Shown: piece after piece, positions 44,888 to 55,633 of the stretch
Position numbering within the stretch: the stretch's first letter is position 1
Layout: every line of letters starts with the position of its first letter
NCBI GenBank assembly: GCA_027943245.1
Contig: JANDJZ010000045.1
Coordinates: 1 to 64,000 of the forward strand
Source of the DNA: Acanthamoeba sp. SK_2022b
Lineage: Eukaryota; Discosea; Longamoebia; Acanthamoebidae
Length of the DNA stretch: 64,000 nt
Direction: 5' to 3'
Made by a program: the position numbers and the translations under genes
Notes under the pieces: model-generated
What the model was told of the DNA's origin: nothing
Databases searched by the model: none
What the model saw: the letters and a program-made list of their open reading frames with translations, nothing else

Positions 44888-45193
44888 CTACTTTTGGTGA
44901 GGCCCACCGTGCGGTGCCTGGCCTCCATTTTTTGCACAAACATCAAGACTCCTGTTCCTCCACCGGTAAGCGCCGGACAGCACTTTGTGCCCACATTCCA
45001 CACTAATGGCGGGAATGTCTGGCACGCTTTGCTTTCCCTTGTCTCGTCTGCGAAATGCAAAGAAGAATGCGGACCAATGCCCTACGGATTCCTGGCATTC
45101 CACACAACGTTCGTGCTTCTTACTTCTTCGCACCGAGACTGCAAGGTGTACTGCCAGCACAAGAAGGAGGCAAGTAATCGTTGCAGCGTGCAT
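44888..45193 (-). CDS. Possible small secreted Cys-containing protein
   Basis: An open frame of 101 aa whose ATG at 45193 starts a good signal peptide (MHAATITCLLLVLAVHLAVS) followed by a basic, Cys-containing stretch (RSKKHERCVECQES). It fills the 425-bp gap between the hydrolase and the next plus-strand gene. An internal intron is possible. I recognise no family. Confidence 0.3.
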   Translation of the reverse strand: MHAATITCLLLVLAVHLAVSVRRSKKHERCVECQESVGHWSAFFFAFRRRDKGKQSVPDIPAISVECGHKVLSGAYRWRNRSLDVCAKNGGQAPHGGPHQK

Positions 45194-45276
45194 CTCTGCG
45201 CAACGCGTTTCTAATTTCTGAACGCTCTTCATTCTCGATTCAATTTAGTTTTTTAACATCAGAGATTGGACGCGCA

Positions 45277-46367
45277 ATGGCACTGTCTGAGCAAGATCGC
45301 GAGCTGTTCTACAAGATCCTCACGCCACTTCACTTCTATGCAAATTTCAAGCTCAGCCTCTTCCCCCACTACCACACACTGGAAGACTTCAAGCAGTGTC
45401 CTGTGACAGATCGTATGACGATTCGCAACAAGATTCTCGAGGATCCTACCCTAATCGACCAATTCATTCAAGATAACCCAGAGAGCTTCAATCAAGATGA
45501 ACTCGATATTGTTCGCTCACCCACAACACATTGCTGCTGCAGTGACCTAACCCACACCTGCAGCTTCGTGCGTGGCGACAGTATCAGATCAAAGATAAAT
45601 TCATCCTGGAACGGCATCTCAAGAAGGGCTCCATCTTCATCGCAGGCGACCCGCAGCTGGTCTACCTCGTGTCAGGCATCACCAGCCCCCTCTCCGAGAT
45701 GATTTTTGCTGAGATGCTACCCCTCATCCTTGAGACCGTGATCATGCCCTTCAAGGGAAAGATAGTGTATGCTCACCTAGGCCTTTTATTATTAATTGCT
45801 TCTCGATGGCCTCACTGGGCGACGGTGGCTGATGAGGTACCTCGTCAGGTACGATGGGCTGCTGAGTCACACGCCCATCCAGATCGGTAGCACCTTGGCC
45901 AAGTCGTGGGCCAAGTCGTACCTCGCCGCCAAGCAAAGCAAAAAGGTGCAAACGCCAGGCGTCCAACATTATCTCGTTGCGGTTGAGAGAAACGCGTGGG
46001 TGGCTAACGCGTTGGCGCCAACTTATCTGGCCCACGGGGACAGGTGATAACGACCTTTGGCGAGCTGAAAGGCAAAGAAGAGGAGAAGCCTGCGAGGAAG
46101 CGAAAACGCGAGAATGAGGAGCCCAAGGTGCCCTTTGAGATGAAGAAGGAGCTCGAGGAGTTCACTCGAAAGGCCAAGCGAGTCAAGGACGAGGCTCAGC
46201 CGGGGAGGGAGAGCTCGGCTGCAAGCGTGCTCCTGAACGCTGCCCAGATGATGAAGCGCATCGTCGATGGCGGCCCCAACCTCAAGAGGGCAGTCACCAG
46301 CGTACGAAAATCTCTCGAGCTGCTCGACAACGAACTCAAAGGCACCTTAGATGAGAAAGATGATTAA
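45277..46367 (+). CDS. Conserved-looking hypothetical protein, 285 aa
   Basis: Four exons (45277-45510, 45564-45766, 45849-45945, 46044-46367), phases consistent. The N-terminal two thirds is compact and looks like a conserved domain: LSEQDRELFYKILTPLHFYAN, DKFILERHLKKGSIFI, VYLVSGITSPLSEM, MPFKGKIVYDGLL, IQIGSTLAKSWAKSY. I have the impression of similar uncharacterised proteins in bacteria and other protists (PFKGKIIYDGL-type core), but cannot name a family. The last 100 residues are a charged helical tail with a KRKRE stretch, suggesting nuclear location. No enzymatic motif is visible. Confidence 0.85.
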
Positions 46368-46818
46368 AGTGTGGGGGGGGGGCTCAGCCAAGAGGTGAGA
46401 ACAACATGATGTACACAACAAGAGAAAGAATACAAAAGCAAAAATACAAAAAGCACGAACGAACATCTCTGGGCCAGAGATCAGCACACCAGACGTCTAT
46501 CACGTTGCACATGCACGCATGACTTGGTTACAGGGCAGTCACGACGCTGAAGGAACACAGGTGTAACGGGTAATCAGCCATAACTTTAACCACCGCAATC
46601 CCCCGGTGGTCTCCCGGCTAGGCCAACGACGCTTCCCGCATTCCAGAATCTTTCCTTCCTTGCTAATGGGCGGAAAGACACCGGGCCGGAATTGTGGTTG
46701 CGTTTCAGTTCTGTGCCTCTTCCGCCGGCCAACGGCAACGCCAACATCACCGCGCGGTCGCTCGTTCGCCACAAGGCCACCGAGTGTGCCATTTGGCACA
46801 ACGACGTACCTGGCTTTA
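46368..46818. other. Intergenic region upstream of RFX-C
   Basis: 451 bp without a supported gene; presumably the 3' end of the upstream gene and the RFX-C promoter. A G run lies at 46373-46381, and no promoter motif is recognised. Confidence 0.5.
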
Positions 46819-49800
46819 ATGCAACGAAAGCAGGAGAGGATGGAGCGCGATGCAGGCAGAGCGACGACCTACGATGGCGGTGGCAGCGCGAGACACGCAG
46901 TCCCAGATAATGATGCTGACGATGAGCAAGACGATCAACACGGCAAGACGAAAGCGTCGAGGAAGCCAAAGGCCGAAGGGAAAGAGTCACCTGATGAGAG
47001 GCTGGCGACACCCTATAGTGGCACTGCACTGGGCCGCAAGGAAGCTGTGCCGTACATCAAACGATGGTACGTATTGGTAGCCTGTGGTGCCCGTGTTTCT
47101 TTTTAAAAAACCTGATGACTGATCCAAAATCAAATCAACACAACACAAACCAACGCTTCAACGTACTTGCCTTCTTCGGCATCGTTAAAATCTTTGTCAA
47201 GTTTGTGGATGCAGTATCTTTAATACGGCAGCAGTGCCACTAAATCTTTACTATTTCGTGAGCAAGAACACATAACTTAAGCTTCCTCCACTTTCACACG
47301 CAGTCCCCGTGACAACAAAGCATAAATTACAGATACAGAACAACCGTTCTCATCGCCTGGTCGCTACGGGCCCTTTAACCCAGTATGGAAGGTCAGGAAC
47401 TAGAATTTCAGTTGTTTGTTTTTGTCCCCCCAGAACTTCCGGCGGTTGTATGTGATATATGATCACCAATAGGCTGTAACAGCACCCTCCTGACCCCAAG
47501 CGACTTCTGCTCATCATGTGTTTGACAGGTTGCGCGACCATGTCGTGGAGCGTGCCGAAGGTTCGCTGCTCAAGCGGGAGCTGTTTGAGGCCTACCTCCT
47601 CTTCTGCATGAACAGCAACCTCAACCCTACCAACGACGCCACCTTTGGCCGGATGGTGAATGCTGTCTTCCCCAACGTGCAACAGCGGCGTCTCCGACGC
47701 GACTCGCACGTTAAGAAGTGGCACTACTGCGGGATTGCCTATCGCGAAGACGTCCCGTCCACCCAACCAATCTCCCCAACGCCAACCGACCAATCGGCCT
47801 CAACCACCACTACTCCCTCCTGCGACCCTTCCACTTTCCCGCCTTCACGCACCCCGTTTCCTGGCCCGCCCGCCACCGCAGTGTCGGCCTTCTCCTCTGC
47901 GTCAGAACTTCATCCACTGCTGTTCTCCGACTCGAATCCTTCTCATCACCATGGCTATCCCACCTCGTACCTCTCGTTAGTGGGTCAATCACACACGCCT
48001 GTCCAGCTATATCCTCACCTTCCTGAGCCTCCGCCACCTCCGTTTCATGCCTACGTTACTCCCCCGCCATACTTCTCTCTGCCGCGACGAGCGCCTCTCT
48101 TGGGCGAAGCCGCACTCTCCTCTTTTCACTATCCACCTCTAGCCCTTTTGCCGTCGCTTCCCCAGCACAACGGCGCCCCGCGCTTCGAGTATCAACTCTC
48201 ACGAGCCTACTCACATTCCTACTCCCCCACGACCGAGGGGAGTGGGCCGGGTCGCGGGAAGGCCAGCGGCGCGGTAGCGGACGGGCTGGGACTCAGAGGC
48301 GGTGCCCCGTTCAGACAGCTGAGCGTGCGGTTAAGCGATGTTGACAACTCGCTGCCGTTTCTGGCACAGCTTCAGTTCTACGCCGACATGCACCGCCACG
48401 AGATGTGGGGCTTCGAGTACGAACGCTAATCTCTTGTGCAGACTCTCGTCTGACACCCTCCCCCTTTCTCCTTCAGGCCGTTGAACCCGCTTTGCACAAA
48501 GCCCGATGCTCTCCGCTACCTCTTCACCACTGAGGAGGGCCACAAAGAGCGATCGCCGCTCTCACTGTGCACCCGCTATGCCCTTTGTGCTGGTACCCGC
48601 ATGAAGCTGCCCCACATGTTCGGTCACTGACCTTCGCGGCATCCGATGATGACGACATCTTTCTCCTCTGTGGTGGCGCAGGGGCTCTGTTTTCGGGAGA
48701 CGTTACTCAGGCCAAGGAGCACTTTGCCGCCGCTCGGTACTCTCCCTGCTGCTCTGCCCTATCTCTCCTCCACTGATGTGAGCACTTGGTTTGACAAGGG
48801 AGCATTTGGGCTACGTGTTCGATACCAGCAACTACGACGTGGCCTGCGTACTCTGCTACATCACCTTCAGCTCCTGTTTCTTTGCGCAGGTGCCCTTACC
48901 GCCGCCCAGCCGTTGTGTGGTCTCTTCCCTCTAACTGTGTCTGACACACGGACTCGCAGAGCGAGCAGGAGGGGAAGGAGTTATCGCAGTACTACTGGAC
49001 GTTGAGCATGAAGATCTGTGAGAACATAGGGGCGCAGAACGACGATCTCTACTTCTTGCTGGTCAAGTATTCGGCCATCTTCTTGCATAGGATAGCAGAG
49101 GAAGCGCCTCTGTTGCAGGTACACCTACTTCTTTTGGCTGGCTCGTGCGGTGAAGCTGATCGCTTGTCCGTTTTCATGAGCAGCAGGCAACATCGTTTCC
49201 TCGCTGGCACAAGCCTTGGACGCGGGGAAAGTTCTTCATCGAGCAGTACAAGAAGGGCAGGTTCGTGACGGCGACCCTCGAGTACGTGGTCGAGAGCCTC
49301 AAGCAGCTCGTCGTCCTGCTCCTCCACCCACCGCAGTGTACGCCATCTCTACTCTCCGAGTCCCCTATATCTCTTCGTGTCCTATAGGTGTGTTGGTGAT
49401 TCAAGTGCCTGCCACGAACGGGAAAACGGTTTTGCCTTACCTTTTGCAGCACCGCGTGCTTATTTGAGCAATGACGAGTAGTTTGATTGTAGGAGGTCAA
49501 TTCTCATGTTTGCAATGACACATGAATGCACACAGCGCGGGAAGCGTGGTGGACGTTACGAGAAGCGTGCTCGTGGCGAGAGGGCGGCATCGCCGCGCTG
49601 GAACAGCATAAGGCGCCTCGACACATGCTCGCGTTCATGAGGGCCTTCGTGTCCTTCTGCCGCGCCGTCTGCAACCTCCGGCTTGACCTGGCTGACGACA
49701 CACGACAGGCTGCCTCCGATTTTCTGCTCCTCCTCAGCCGCTGCAACCGCGGTACCCGCACGCAACCCTATTTGGTAGATGGCAACTAAGGTCTCACGTT

Positions 49801-50192
49801 TTCTTTCCGGAAACGCCCGTGTAGGGGTGGTGGGCTGTGTGTTCTCGGAGTTGTGGTGGACGGGCCCCTGTCCGGCCGCCCTGGTGGAAATGGTGGTGTT
49901 CCTGCAGCGACAACGCAGGCAGGAGCTGGTCGATCTCGCGCTGGCCCTGCTGGACCTGGTGAAGGGCGATCTGCACTGGGCTGCCCAGATGCACGGCCAG
50001 CTGACCGCTGCCCTCGCCGCCCAAACCTCAACTGCGGAAGCCGGAGGGAAAGTGAGGCTCATCAAGCAGGAGAAGACGCATAGAAGCGACACCGAGGAAG
50101 ACGGTCAGCGAGAGGAGCCAGGCAGCCAGTACCCCTACACGAAGCACGAGGTTCATGACGATGCGTTTTCAGAAGACCCAGCCCGCGTGTGA
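46819..50192 (+). CDS. RFX-family transcription factor (RFX-C), paralogue of RFX-A
   Basis: Nine exons (46819-47066, 47529-48416, 48477-48592, 48682-48736, 48799-48889, 48960-49118, 49187-49337, 49536-49751, 49825-50192) give 763 aa, phases consistent. An acidic/basic N-terminal leader precedes the RFX winged helix, again split in a Trp codon: EAVPYIKRW, LRDHVVERAEGSLLKR, NDATFGRMVNAVFPNVQQRRL, HVKKWHYCGIAY. A Pro/Ser/Tyr-rich middle follows (activation-domain-like). The C-terminal module matches RFX-A block by block: EPLNPLCTK, ERSPLSLCT, FDTSNYDVACVL, MKICENIGAQND, RGKFFIEQYKKGRF. The first intron is 462 bp, long for this locus. The start could also be the next Met at 46840. Confidence 0.92.
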
Positions 50193-50256
50193 CGGATGTC
50201 TCGGCCCAAGAAGAAAAAAAGAGAAAACAAAAACACGAAAAAACAGAAAACACAAG

Positions 50257-51716
50257 ATGGAGGTGCGACGAAACGCGCTTCTCGCATGTGTTGTCCTTGC
50301 TGTATGTTTTGTTGGAGCAGCCCATGGTCTGGTGAGGGGGGATCTAGTGAAGACGAGCACCAGAGCACGATACGGCGCGGTAATTCCAGTAGCCCAAGAT
50401 TTGAGAAAATCAAATCTTACCAATGAACGTGGCACTTGCAGGTTGAGACGTCGTGGACGGGCCTGACAGCCAAATACAGCCCTCGCTATCGCTACGAAAA
50501 GGCGAGTTTGCTGCCCAACCCACAGCAAGACATCAAAGCACACGAGTTCTTCAAACTGTACGTCACGTACTAAAGAGGGACGCTTCATGTATTCTGCACG
50601 CTCATCGTTCAACGTTTACATACGACAAGGTCGTTCTCTTTTGTGGATGGCAAGTTCACCACGCCGTGGATTACGGTGTGGGACGCGAAGCAAAACATCT
50701 ACCTCAACTACATCGAGTTCGTGTTCAAGTACTCGGGCGACGAGATAATCGACGTCGACTATCACGTGGACTGTACGCATTGCTGCACACACAGCTCCAC
50801 AGCTGCTCTTCTCTCTGTTGGTCGTGTGCATTGACGGTGTGCTTGTTACTCCCCCTGATCTCTCCGACCGCAACAGACAACAACGACCCAGAGCACGGAG
50901 GGAAGATCCTGTCGAATCTTTTACTCAAAGTACAACTCGATGGCGCTCTAATGTTAATGCTCGTGCTTATACTCGTGCTCGTGGCTTGCCTCCAGTTCGC
51001 TTGGGACGAGCAGAGCCTGGAGGACGTGGATGCGATGCTGGCGTTCATGCTGTGCGGTGGATTCATCACGACCATGGTCGTGCTCCTCTACGTTGTGTTC
51101 GATGCGCAGGGCACCACCCAACTTCAGTACGGCTCGGCCCTCATCACTCGTGCTGCGCTGTGAACCTTACCGTTTGAATTGTGCCGTAATCCTCAACAGG
51201 AGGTTCAGCGATTTGATCAGCAGCGAGGAGGAGGCTCGTCCCGCTTCCTCTTCACTTCCATACGTGGACACCGGCTACGAACACTCACCCAAGCGACGGG
51301 TCGCCGGCGGCGGCCCTGGGAGCAATCGATCGTCGACAACCTCGTACGTGGAGTACGACAACGCGCGAGGTCCGATGTCCATGTTGGAGGGCGCGGGCGG
51401 GGTTGCGGGCGGCTACGCCACGTCTTGGGCGGAGAGCAGCGCACAGCCGCCGTCAGAGGAAGAGGAGGTAATCCCCATGGAGGCGTTCCCTGCCGACGAC
51501 GAGGCGAGCGAGGGCATTCGGCGAGGAGGCCCCCACTATGCGGGAGACGAAGCGAGCGAGCAGATCGTCATGGCCGACGACTTTGTGAGCATCGGCGCGA
51601 GCCAGCTGCCTGCGGGGCCAGCGCCGGCCGGCGCGCCCACCTATCTCCAGCAGCCCATCGTGCGAAGGAAGGGACAGACCGCCGATGACGCCTCTTCGTC
51701 CAGCAAGGACGACTAG
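50257..51716 (+). CDS. Predicted membrane protein with signal peptide, family unknown
   Basis: The ATG at 50257 begins a signal peptide (MEVRRNALLACVVLAVCFVGAAHG). Exons then join as LTAKYSPRYRYEKAS, KLSFSFVDGKFTTPWITVWD, LNYIEFVFKYSGDEIIDVDY, NNDPEHGGKILSNLLLK. Next come either an optional hydrophobic segment (50930-50995) or a splice, then WDEQSLEDVDAMLAF and the helix MLCGGFITTMVVLLYVVFDA. The cytosolic tail is Ser/Glu/Ala-rich (SSEEEARPASSS, SSYVEY-type, ending SSSSKDD). It is probably a single- or two-pass secretory-pathway protein with a beta-rich luminal part. The tail exon joins as TTQLQRFSDLISSEEE. I recognise no family. Confidence 0.7.
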
Positions 51717-51831
51717 GCGAATTGGCATTTGAAGCGAACTTTATTAGGCGAACAAGGGGGTGGTTCGTGGGAGCGACTGCAGTCTTGCTCTGCTGCATTT
51801 GCGTGCAACTAAACACTTGGCAAGCGAAGGC

Positions 51832-52931
51832 ATGGGTCTCGTCTACTCCACCGAGCCGGCTGTCGCGTCGTCTCCGGCGCCGCGCGACGGGGGACCGACC
51901 AAGGGAACGGATGCGACGTTTAAGGTGGACGACCTGCTGCGCTTTACCACCCGGCAGGTTGTGTTTGACGAAGACGCCCCGCCGGTGGTGCGGGAGGAGC
52001 TGGCGGGCGTCGAGGGGGCTTTCCTGCTTCACAACGTGCTCACCCCAGCCGAGTGCCAACAGTACATCGACATATCCACCTCCATGGGCTACGAAGTACG
52101 TGGCTTCTCACCTCTCAATTTGTTCCTTGGATTATGTTCATATTGCGATTGTTTAATCTCGTTGTGATATTGAGGCTGTATTGATTTATTTTATCAACAC
52201 AAATAAGTATTGCATTTTAACGTTCTACAACAGCCTTCGCCGTTGACGGTGTTGGGAGGCGACTTCAAGACGAGTCAACGCAACGATAGGACGAAGCAAA
52301 TCAGGGACAGCTGGCGGGTGCTGTGGGATGCGCACGCGTTGGACTGCGAGGTTATGAACAAGCGCGTAGTTGATCATCTCCCCCAGCAGGTTACAATATT
52401 TGGTACGCCCATTGCCCCTACCACTTTATCATCAGTGATCGTGCTCACGTGCGTCTGGTGTAGGAGAAGAAGAGTGGAACCTGAAGCGAGAGGCTCCTGT
52501 GAACGAGAGGTGGCGCTTCAACAAGTATGATAATGGCCAAAAGTTTGGGCCTCACTTTGATGCCGGCTTCACCCGCAATATCAGTGAGGTACGCCCATGC
52601 CGCTACTCAAAACGCTGGTCATCTTCAAGTCACTTACATGCGGGCACACACCCCATCTCGTACAACACAGCAAACGTTGTTGACGTTCATCGTGTACCTT
52701 AACGATGGCTTCGAGGGGGGAGAAACGGTCTTCTTCCCGGGTGGCATCACGCGCGCCCACCCGCCACGGAGGGAGGAGGTGCGCGTCGTTCCCAGGACCG
52801 GGATGGCCCTCGTGTTCTTTCAAGCCGGACAGCTCAACCACCGACACGAAGGAGCTCCTCACACCTCCGAGGGCCAGCAAAAGTACATACTCCGATCGGA
52901 CATCACCTATCAACGCGCCAAGCTGCTGTAG
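51832..52931 (+). CDS. Prolyl-4-hydroxylase-like 2-oxoglutarate/Fe(II) oxygenase
   Basis: Four exons (51832-52095, 52234-52402, 52464-52588, 52671-52931) give 272 aa, phases consistent. Catalytic features are complete: GPHFDAGF gives the HxD iron ligands, the jelly-roll strand QTLLTFIVYLNDGFEGGETVF follows, LNHRHEGAPH holds the distal His, and QQKYILRSDITY supplies the basic residue that binds 2-oxoglutarate. The N-terminal part (AFLLHNVLTPAECQQYID) is the usual entry of this family. No signal peptide is apparent at this start, although hydrophobic sequence lies in frame upstream (51760-51830), so an ER form with an upstream start cannot be excluded. The substrate is unknown; family members hydroxylate prolines in collagen-like, HIF or Skp1-like proteins. 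Confidence 0.92.
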
Positions 52932-53057
52932 GGCTCTTCCTGTTCTGTTTTGTTTGTACAAACGACGTTAAAAAATTTGCGAAACGTTTGTGTTACGCTG
53001 GTGACACCAATCAACCACAAGAAGGAAGCATCTTGCATCATAACAGTCGGCCTCAAG

Positions 53058-53552
53058 ATGGATGAGGGAACCAAGTCAACAGTGCAGAAGATTCCACTTC
53101 TCTCGGTGAAGGCGGGGCCTACCGAGGCGGACCAATGGATTAAGCGATTGAAGGAGGAATACACGGCTCTTATCAAATACGTGCAGATCAACAAGGAGGC
53201 CGACAACGACTGGTTCACTCTCGAGGCGGCCAACAAAATGGGCACGCGATGGAAGGGCAAGTGCTGGTATATTCACAATTATCTCAAGTACTCCTTCGAT
53301 CTTCAATTTGAGATCCCCGTCGGCTACCCGCAGACCCCCATCGAGCTCCAGCTGCCTGAACTCGAAGGCAAGACGCCCAAGATGTATCGCGGCGGCAAGA
53401 TCTGTCTCACCATCCACTTCAAGCCGCTGTGGGCCCGCAACGTGCCTCATTTTGGAATCGCCCACGCGCTCGCCCTTGGTCTGGGCCCTTGGCTCGCTGC
53501 TGAGATACCCGACCTCGCCTCCAAGGGTCTCATCGAACCTGAGACCAAGTAA
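53058..53552 (+). CDS. UFC1: UFM1-conjugating enzyme
   Basis: E2 enzyme of the UFMylation pathway: it takes UFM1 from UBA5 and passes it to the UFL1 ligase, mainly at the ER and ribosome. A single exon of 164 aa, close to the human length. Highly conserved blocks include [48 protein letters not shown], then [20 protein letters not shown], where the Cys of KICLT is the catalytic residue, and [33 protein letters not shown]. The ATG at 53058 matches the family N-terminus ([15 protein letters not shown]); the open frame upstream is not part of the protein. No other UFM1 pathway gene lies in the window. Confidence 0.97.
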   Translation: MDEGTKSTVQKIPLLSVKAGPTEADQWIKRLKEEYTALIKYVQINKEADNDWFTLEAANKMGTRWKGKCWYIHNYLKYSFDLQFEIPVGYPQTPIELQLPELEGKTPKMYRGGKICLTIHFKPLWARNVPHFGIAHALALGLGPWLAAEIPDLASKGLIEPETK

Positions 53553-53633
53553 GCTTACTCTTTTTCAGAATGCAATTTCTTCTTCCCTCTCCTTTGTGGT
53601 GCGTGGGCACGTTCGCCACGAGACACAGGGTGC

Positions 53634-53766
53634 CCTTGTGGCGATCCTGCCACAGCTCTCTTCTGGAACAGCTTGTGGATCCAGCGCTCGAAGAACGCTG
53701 TTCCACCAACCACTGACAGAATGTCAGCTCAGCGAGAGAGGCGAGGAGGAGGAAGCACAGGGCGCT
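53634..53766 (-). pseudogene. Stray copy of the carboxypeptidase 3' end
   Basis: About 130 bp closely resembling 55609-55733, i.e. the last intron and last exon of the downstream serine carboxypeptidase gene, in the same orientation. The exon motif FFERWIHK is kept, but the original stop is lost, and no other carboxypeptidase sequence is visible upstream. The remaining parts of 53553-54090 show no supported gene. Confidence 0.75.
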
Positions 53767-54090
53767 GCACATCATGGTGTGTGCCGAGGCTTGCAGCATG
53801 TGATCAGCGTGTGGTTGTGCAAGGGGAAAGCAGGCAGAACCGTGATCTAGGCGTGTCGTAGGGCACACTCACAGCTAACACGTATCTGTTGATAAGAGGT
53901 GGAATTGCCCCTCCGCCCTGCAATGCCAAAACACTTGCGACTGTACATTGTGGAGACATCATTGTGGGGACTGAATTCATGGTGAATCTTGCTCTGGCTA
54001 GTGCACGGTTGACAGTTCCCTCTTGGGGCAGTTTTAAAAGCGAGGACACTCTTTTCATCAATCAACGAACCATCCACTCAATACCTCACG

Positions 54091-55532
54091 ATGACTGACA
54101 GTAACCTCTTCGCTCTGATGCTTCTGCTTCTGGCACTAGCCATGCCCTGTGCTCTGGCCGAGTCTAGTACACACGACCAGCCCACTTTCTTTCAGAGTTT
54201 CGCCAGCTTTCTGATGAACACACACCAGAGCCCATGACGTTCGTCACGGCCAGGTGTGCTGCGGGTCCCTTGCCTCTGCTGCCCATCGACAAGAATAACG
54301 TCGCTCAGCGCATCTTCTCCGCCGACGACGTGAGGTACCTCAAATCCATCTGCCTCCGCATTGTTGTGACGTCTCATCAATTAATGGAAACTGGTACGGG
54401 GCAGGATCGGAAAGCACAACACGGCCACTCCGGGAATGGCCATCTCGGAGGACGTCTCCATTGGCTCCAACAACGAGTTTGTGGTCACTTTCTTGGGCAA
54501 GCATTCTGTGGTGGGCGATTACAACTCGTTTTCCTGTGTGAGCCTTGTAAAAGGTGCTCCCTTCTGAAAGGAACATTGTGAAGGTCTGGCGCGCCACACC
54601 GTGAGAAAGGTCGGAGTGAACCTGATAATTGCGTGGTTATGCAGACAACGAGGTTGGCAGCTTCAACTACCTGGAGTCGGCACAACTTGATAAAGGCGGC
54701 AAGATCGGATCGAACAACAACCTCACCATCATCGGTTTTGGCAAGGATTGCGTGGCCGGTATTCTTCCCATATGCATCAGACTAGGAGCTGGAGATGAAG
54801 TATTGACGAACATCTTAATTGTGAACGACTAGGCAACGGCAACATGTTCACGATTGTGTCCATGTCCACGGGCAATAGCTGGGGCAACAACAACGTTGTC
54901 ACCAACATCACTGCCATTGGAGTGAACAACAAGTTTGGTGCAGACCCCCTCTACCCCAGCACAAAACGACCTTGGCACTCATTTTGTTAACTTGGTTGAC
55001 AACATCCACACAACGATTATCTCCTCCCACGTTCATTTGGACAACAACAACGTCCTTACTGGCGTTGTCATCATGGACGGAGTCGAGATTGGTACAATTC
55101 ACTATGCTCCCGCAGTAGCGCACCACCTGACACGGCGCCTCACACCACTCACTTTAAACTCACAGGATCGTTCAACCAAGTGGAATCGGGGACGGTGATT
55201 GGGCCTCATGTCGTCATTGGCGACCATGTGAAGATCGGGCAGCTGGTGAGGATTGGCGAGGGCGCCATCGTACGATGCTCCCGACTCCTCGTGGTCACGC
55301 TTCGCTATTCTTACTTTCTTTTACATCATTCGCGACGGTCTCAGATCGAGGATTGTGCCGTGATTGCCGCCAACAGCGTGATCGCCCCTGGCAAGCGCGT
55401 GAGTGGCTGCTGCGATCATTGAGTGGCTCTTCTGCCATCTCACGCCATCTCACACCACAGACTCAACATGCACCCGTACCCAACGGTGATGGCGAGCCTA
55501 TAAAACGTGATTTTCAACAAATTTTGGACTAA
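54091..55532 (+). CDS. Secreted hexapeptide-repeat (left-handed beta-helix) protein
   Basis: The ATG at 54091 begins a signal peptide (MTDSNLFALMLLLLALAMPC). Several short exons then read as repeats with the left-handed beta-helix character: ISEDVSIGSNNEFVVTFLGK, HSVVGDYNSFSC, KIGSNNNLTIIGF, GNSWGNNNVVTNITAIGVNN, SHVHLDNNNVLTGVVIMDG, SGTVIGPHVVIGDHVKIGQL, IGEGAIV and IEDCAVIAANSVIAPGKR. The last coil resembles bacterial hexapeptide acyltransferases and dynactin p25/p27, but a signal peptide fits neither. No catalytic His is obvious. The first exon junctions (54160-54410) are uncertain. The end depends on splicing at GTGAGT (55400): spliced it ends at 55532, unspliced at 55422. Confidence 0.6.
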
Positions 55533-55633
55533 ACTAGTAGGTAGGACTTGGTGTTATGCCGTGAGAGCGGCGAAGGGCGGCATTGTGACCATCTTGACAT
55601 GGCCTGCCCTTGCGGTGATCCACAGGCTCTCTT

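Noticed and set aside
44870..45214. Plus-strand 114-aa ORF downstream of the alpha/beta hydrolase
   Set aside because: It lacks an ATG at its start and has no family features. The minus-strand frame with a signal peptide is the slightly better, but still weak, candidate.
47100..47130. Possible C/D snoRNA boxes (TGATGA, CTGA) in the RFX-C first intron
   Set aside because: The two boxes are only a few bases apart, with no terminal stem and no second box pair, so this looks like chance.
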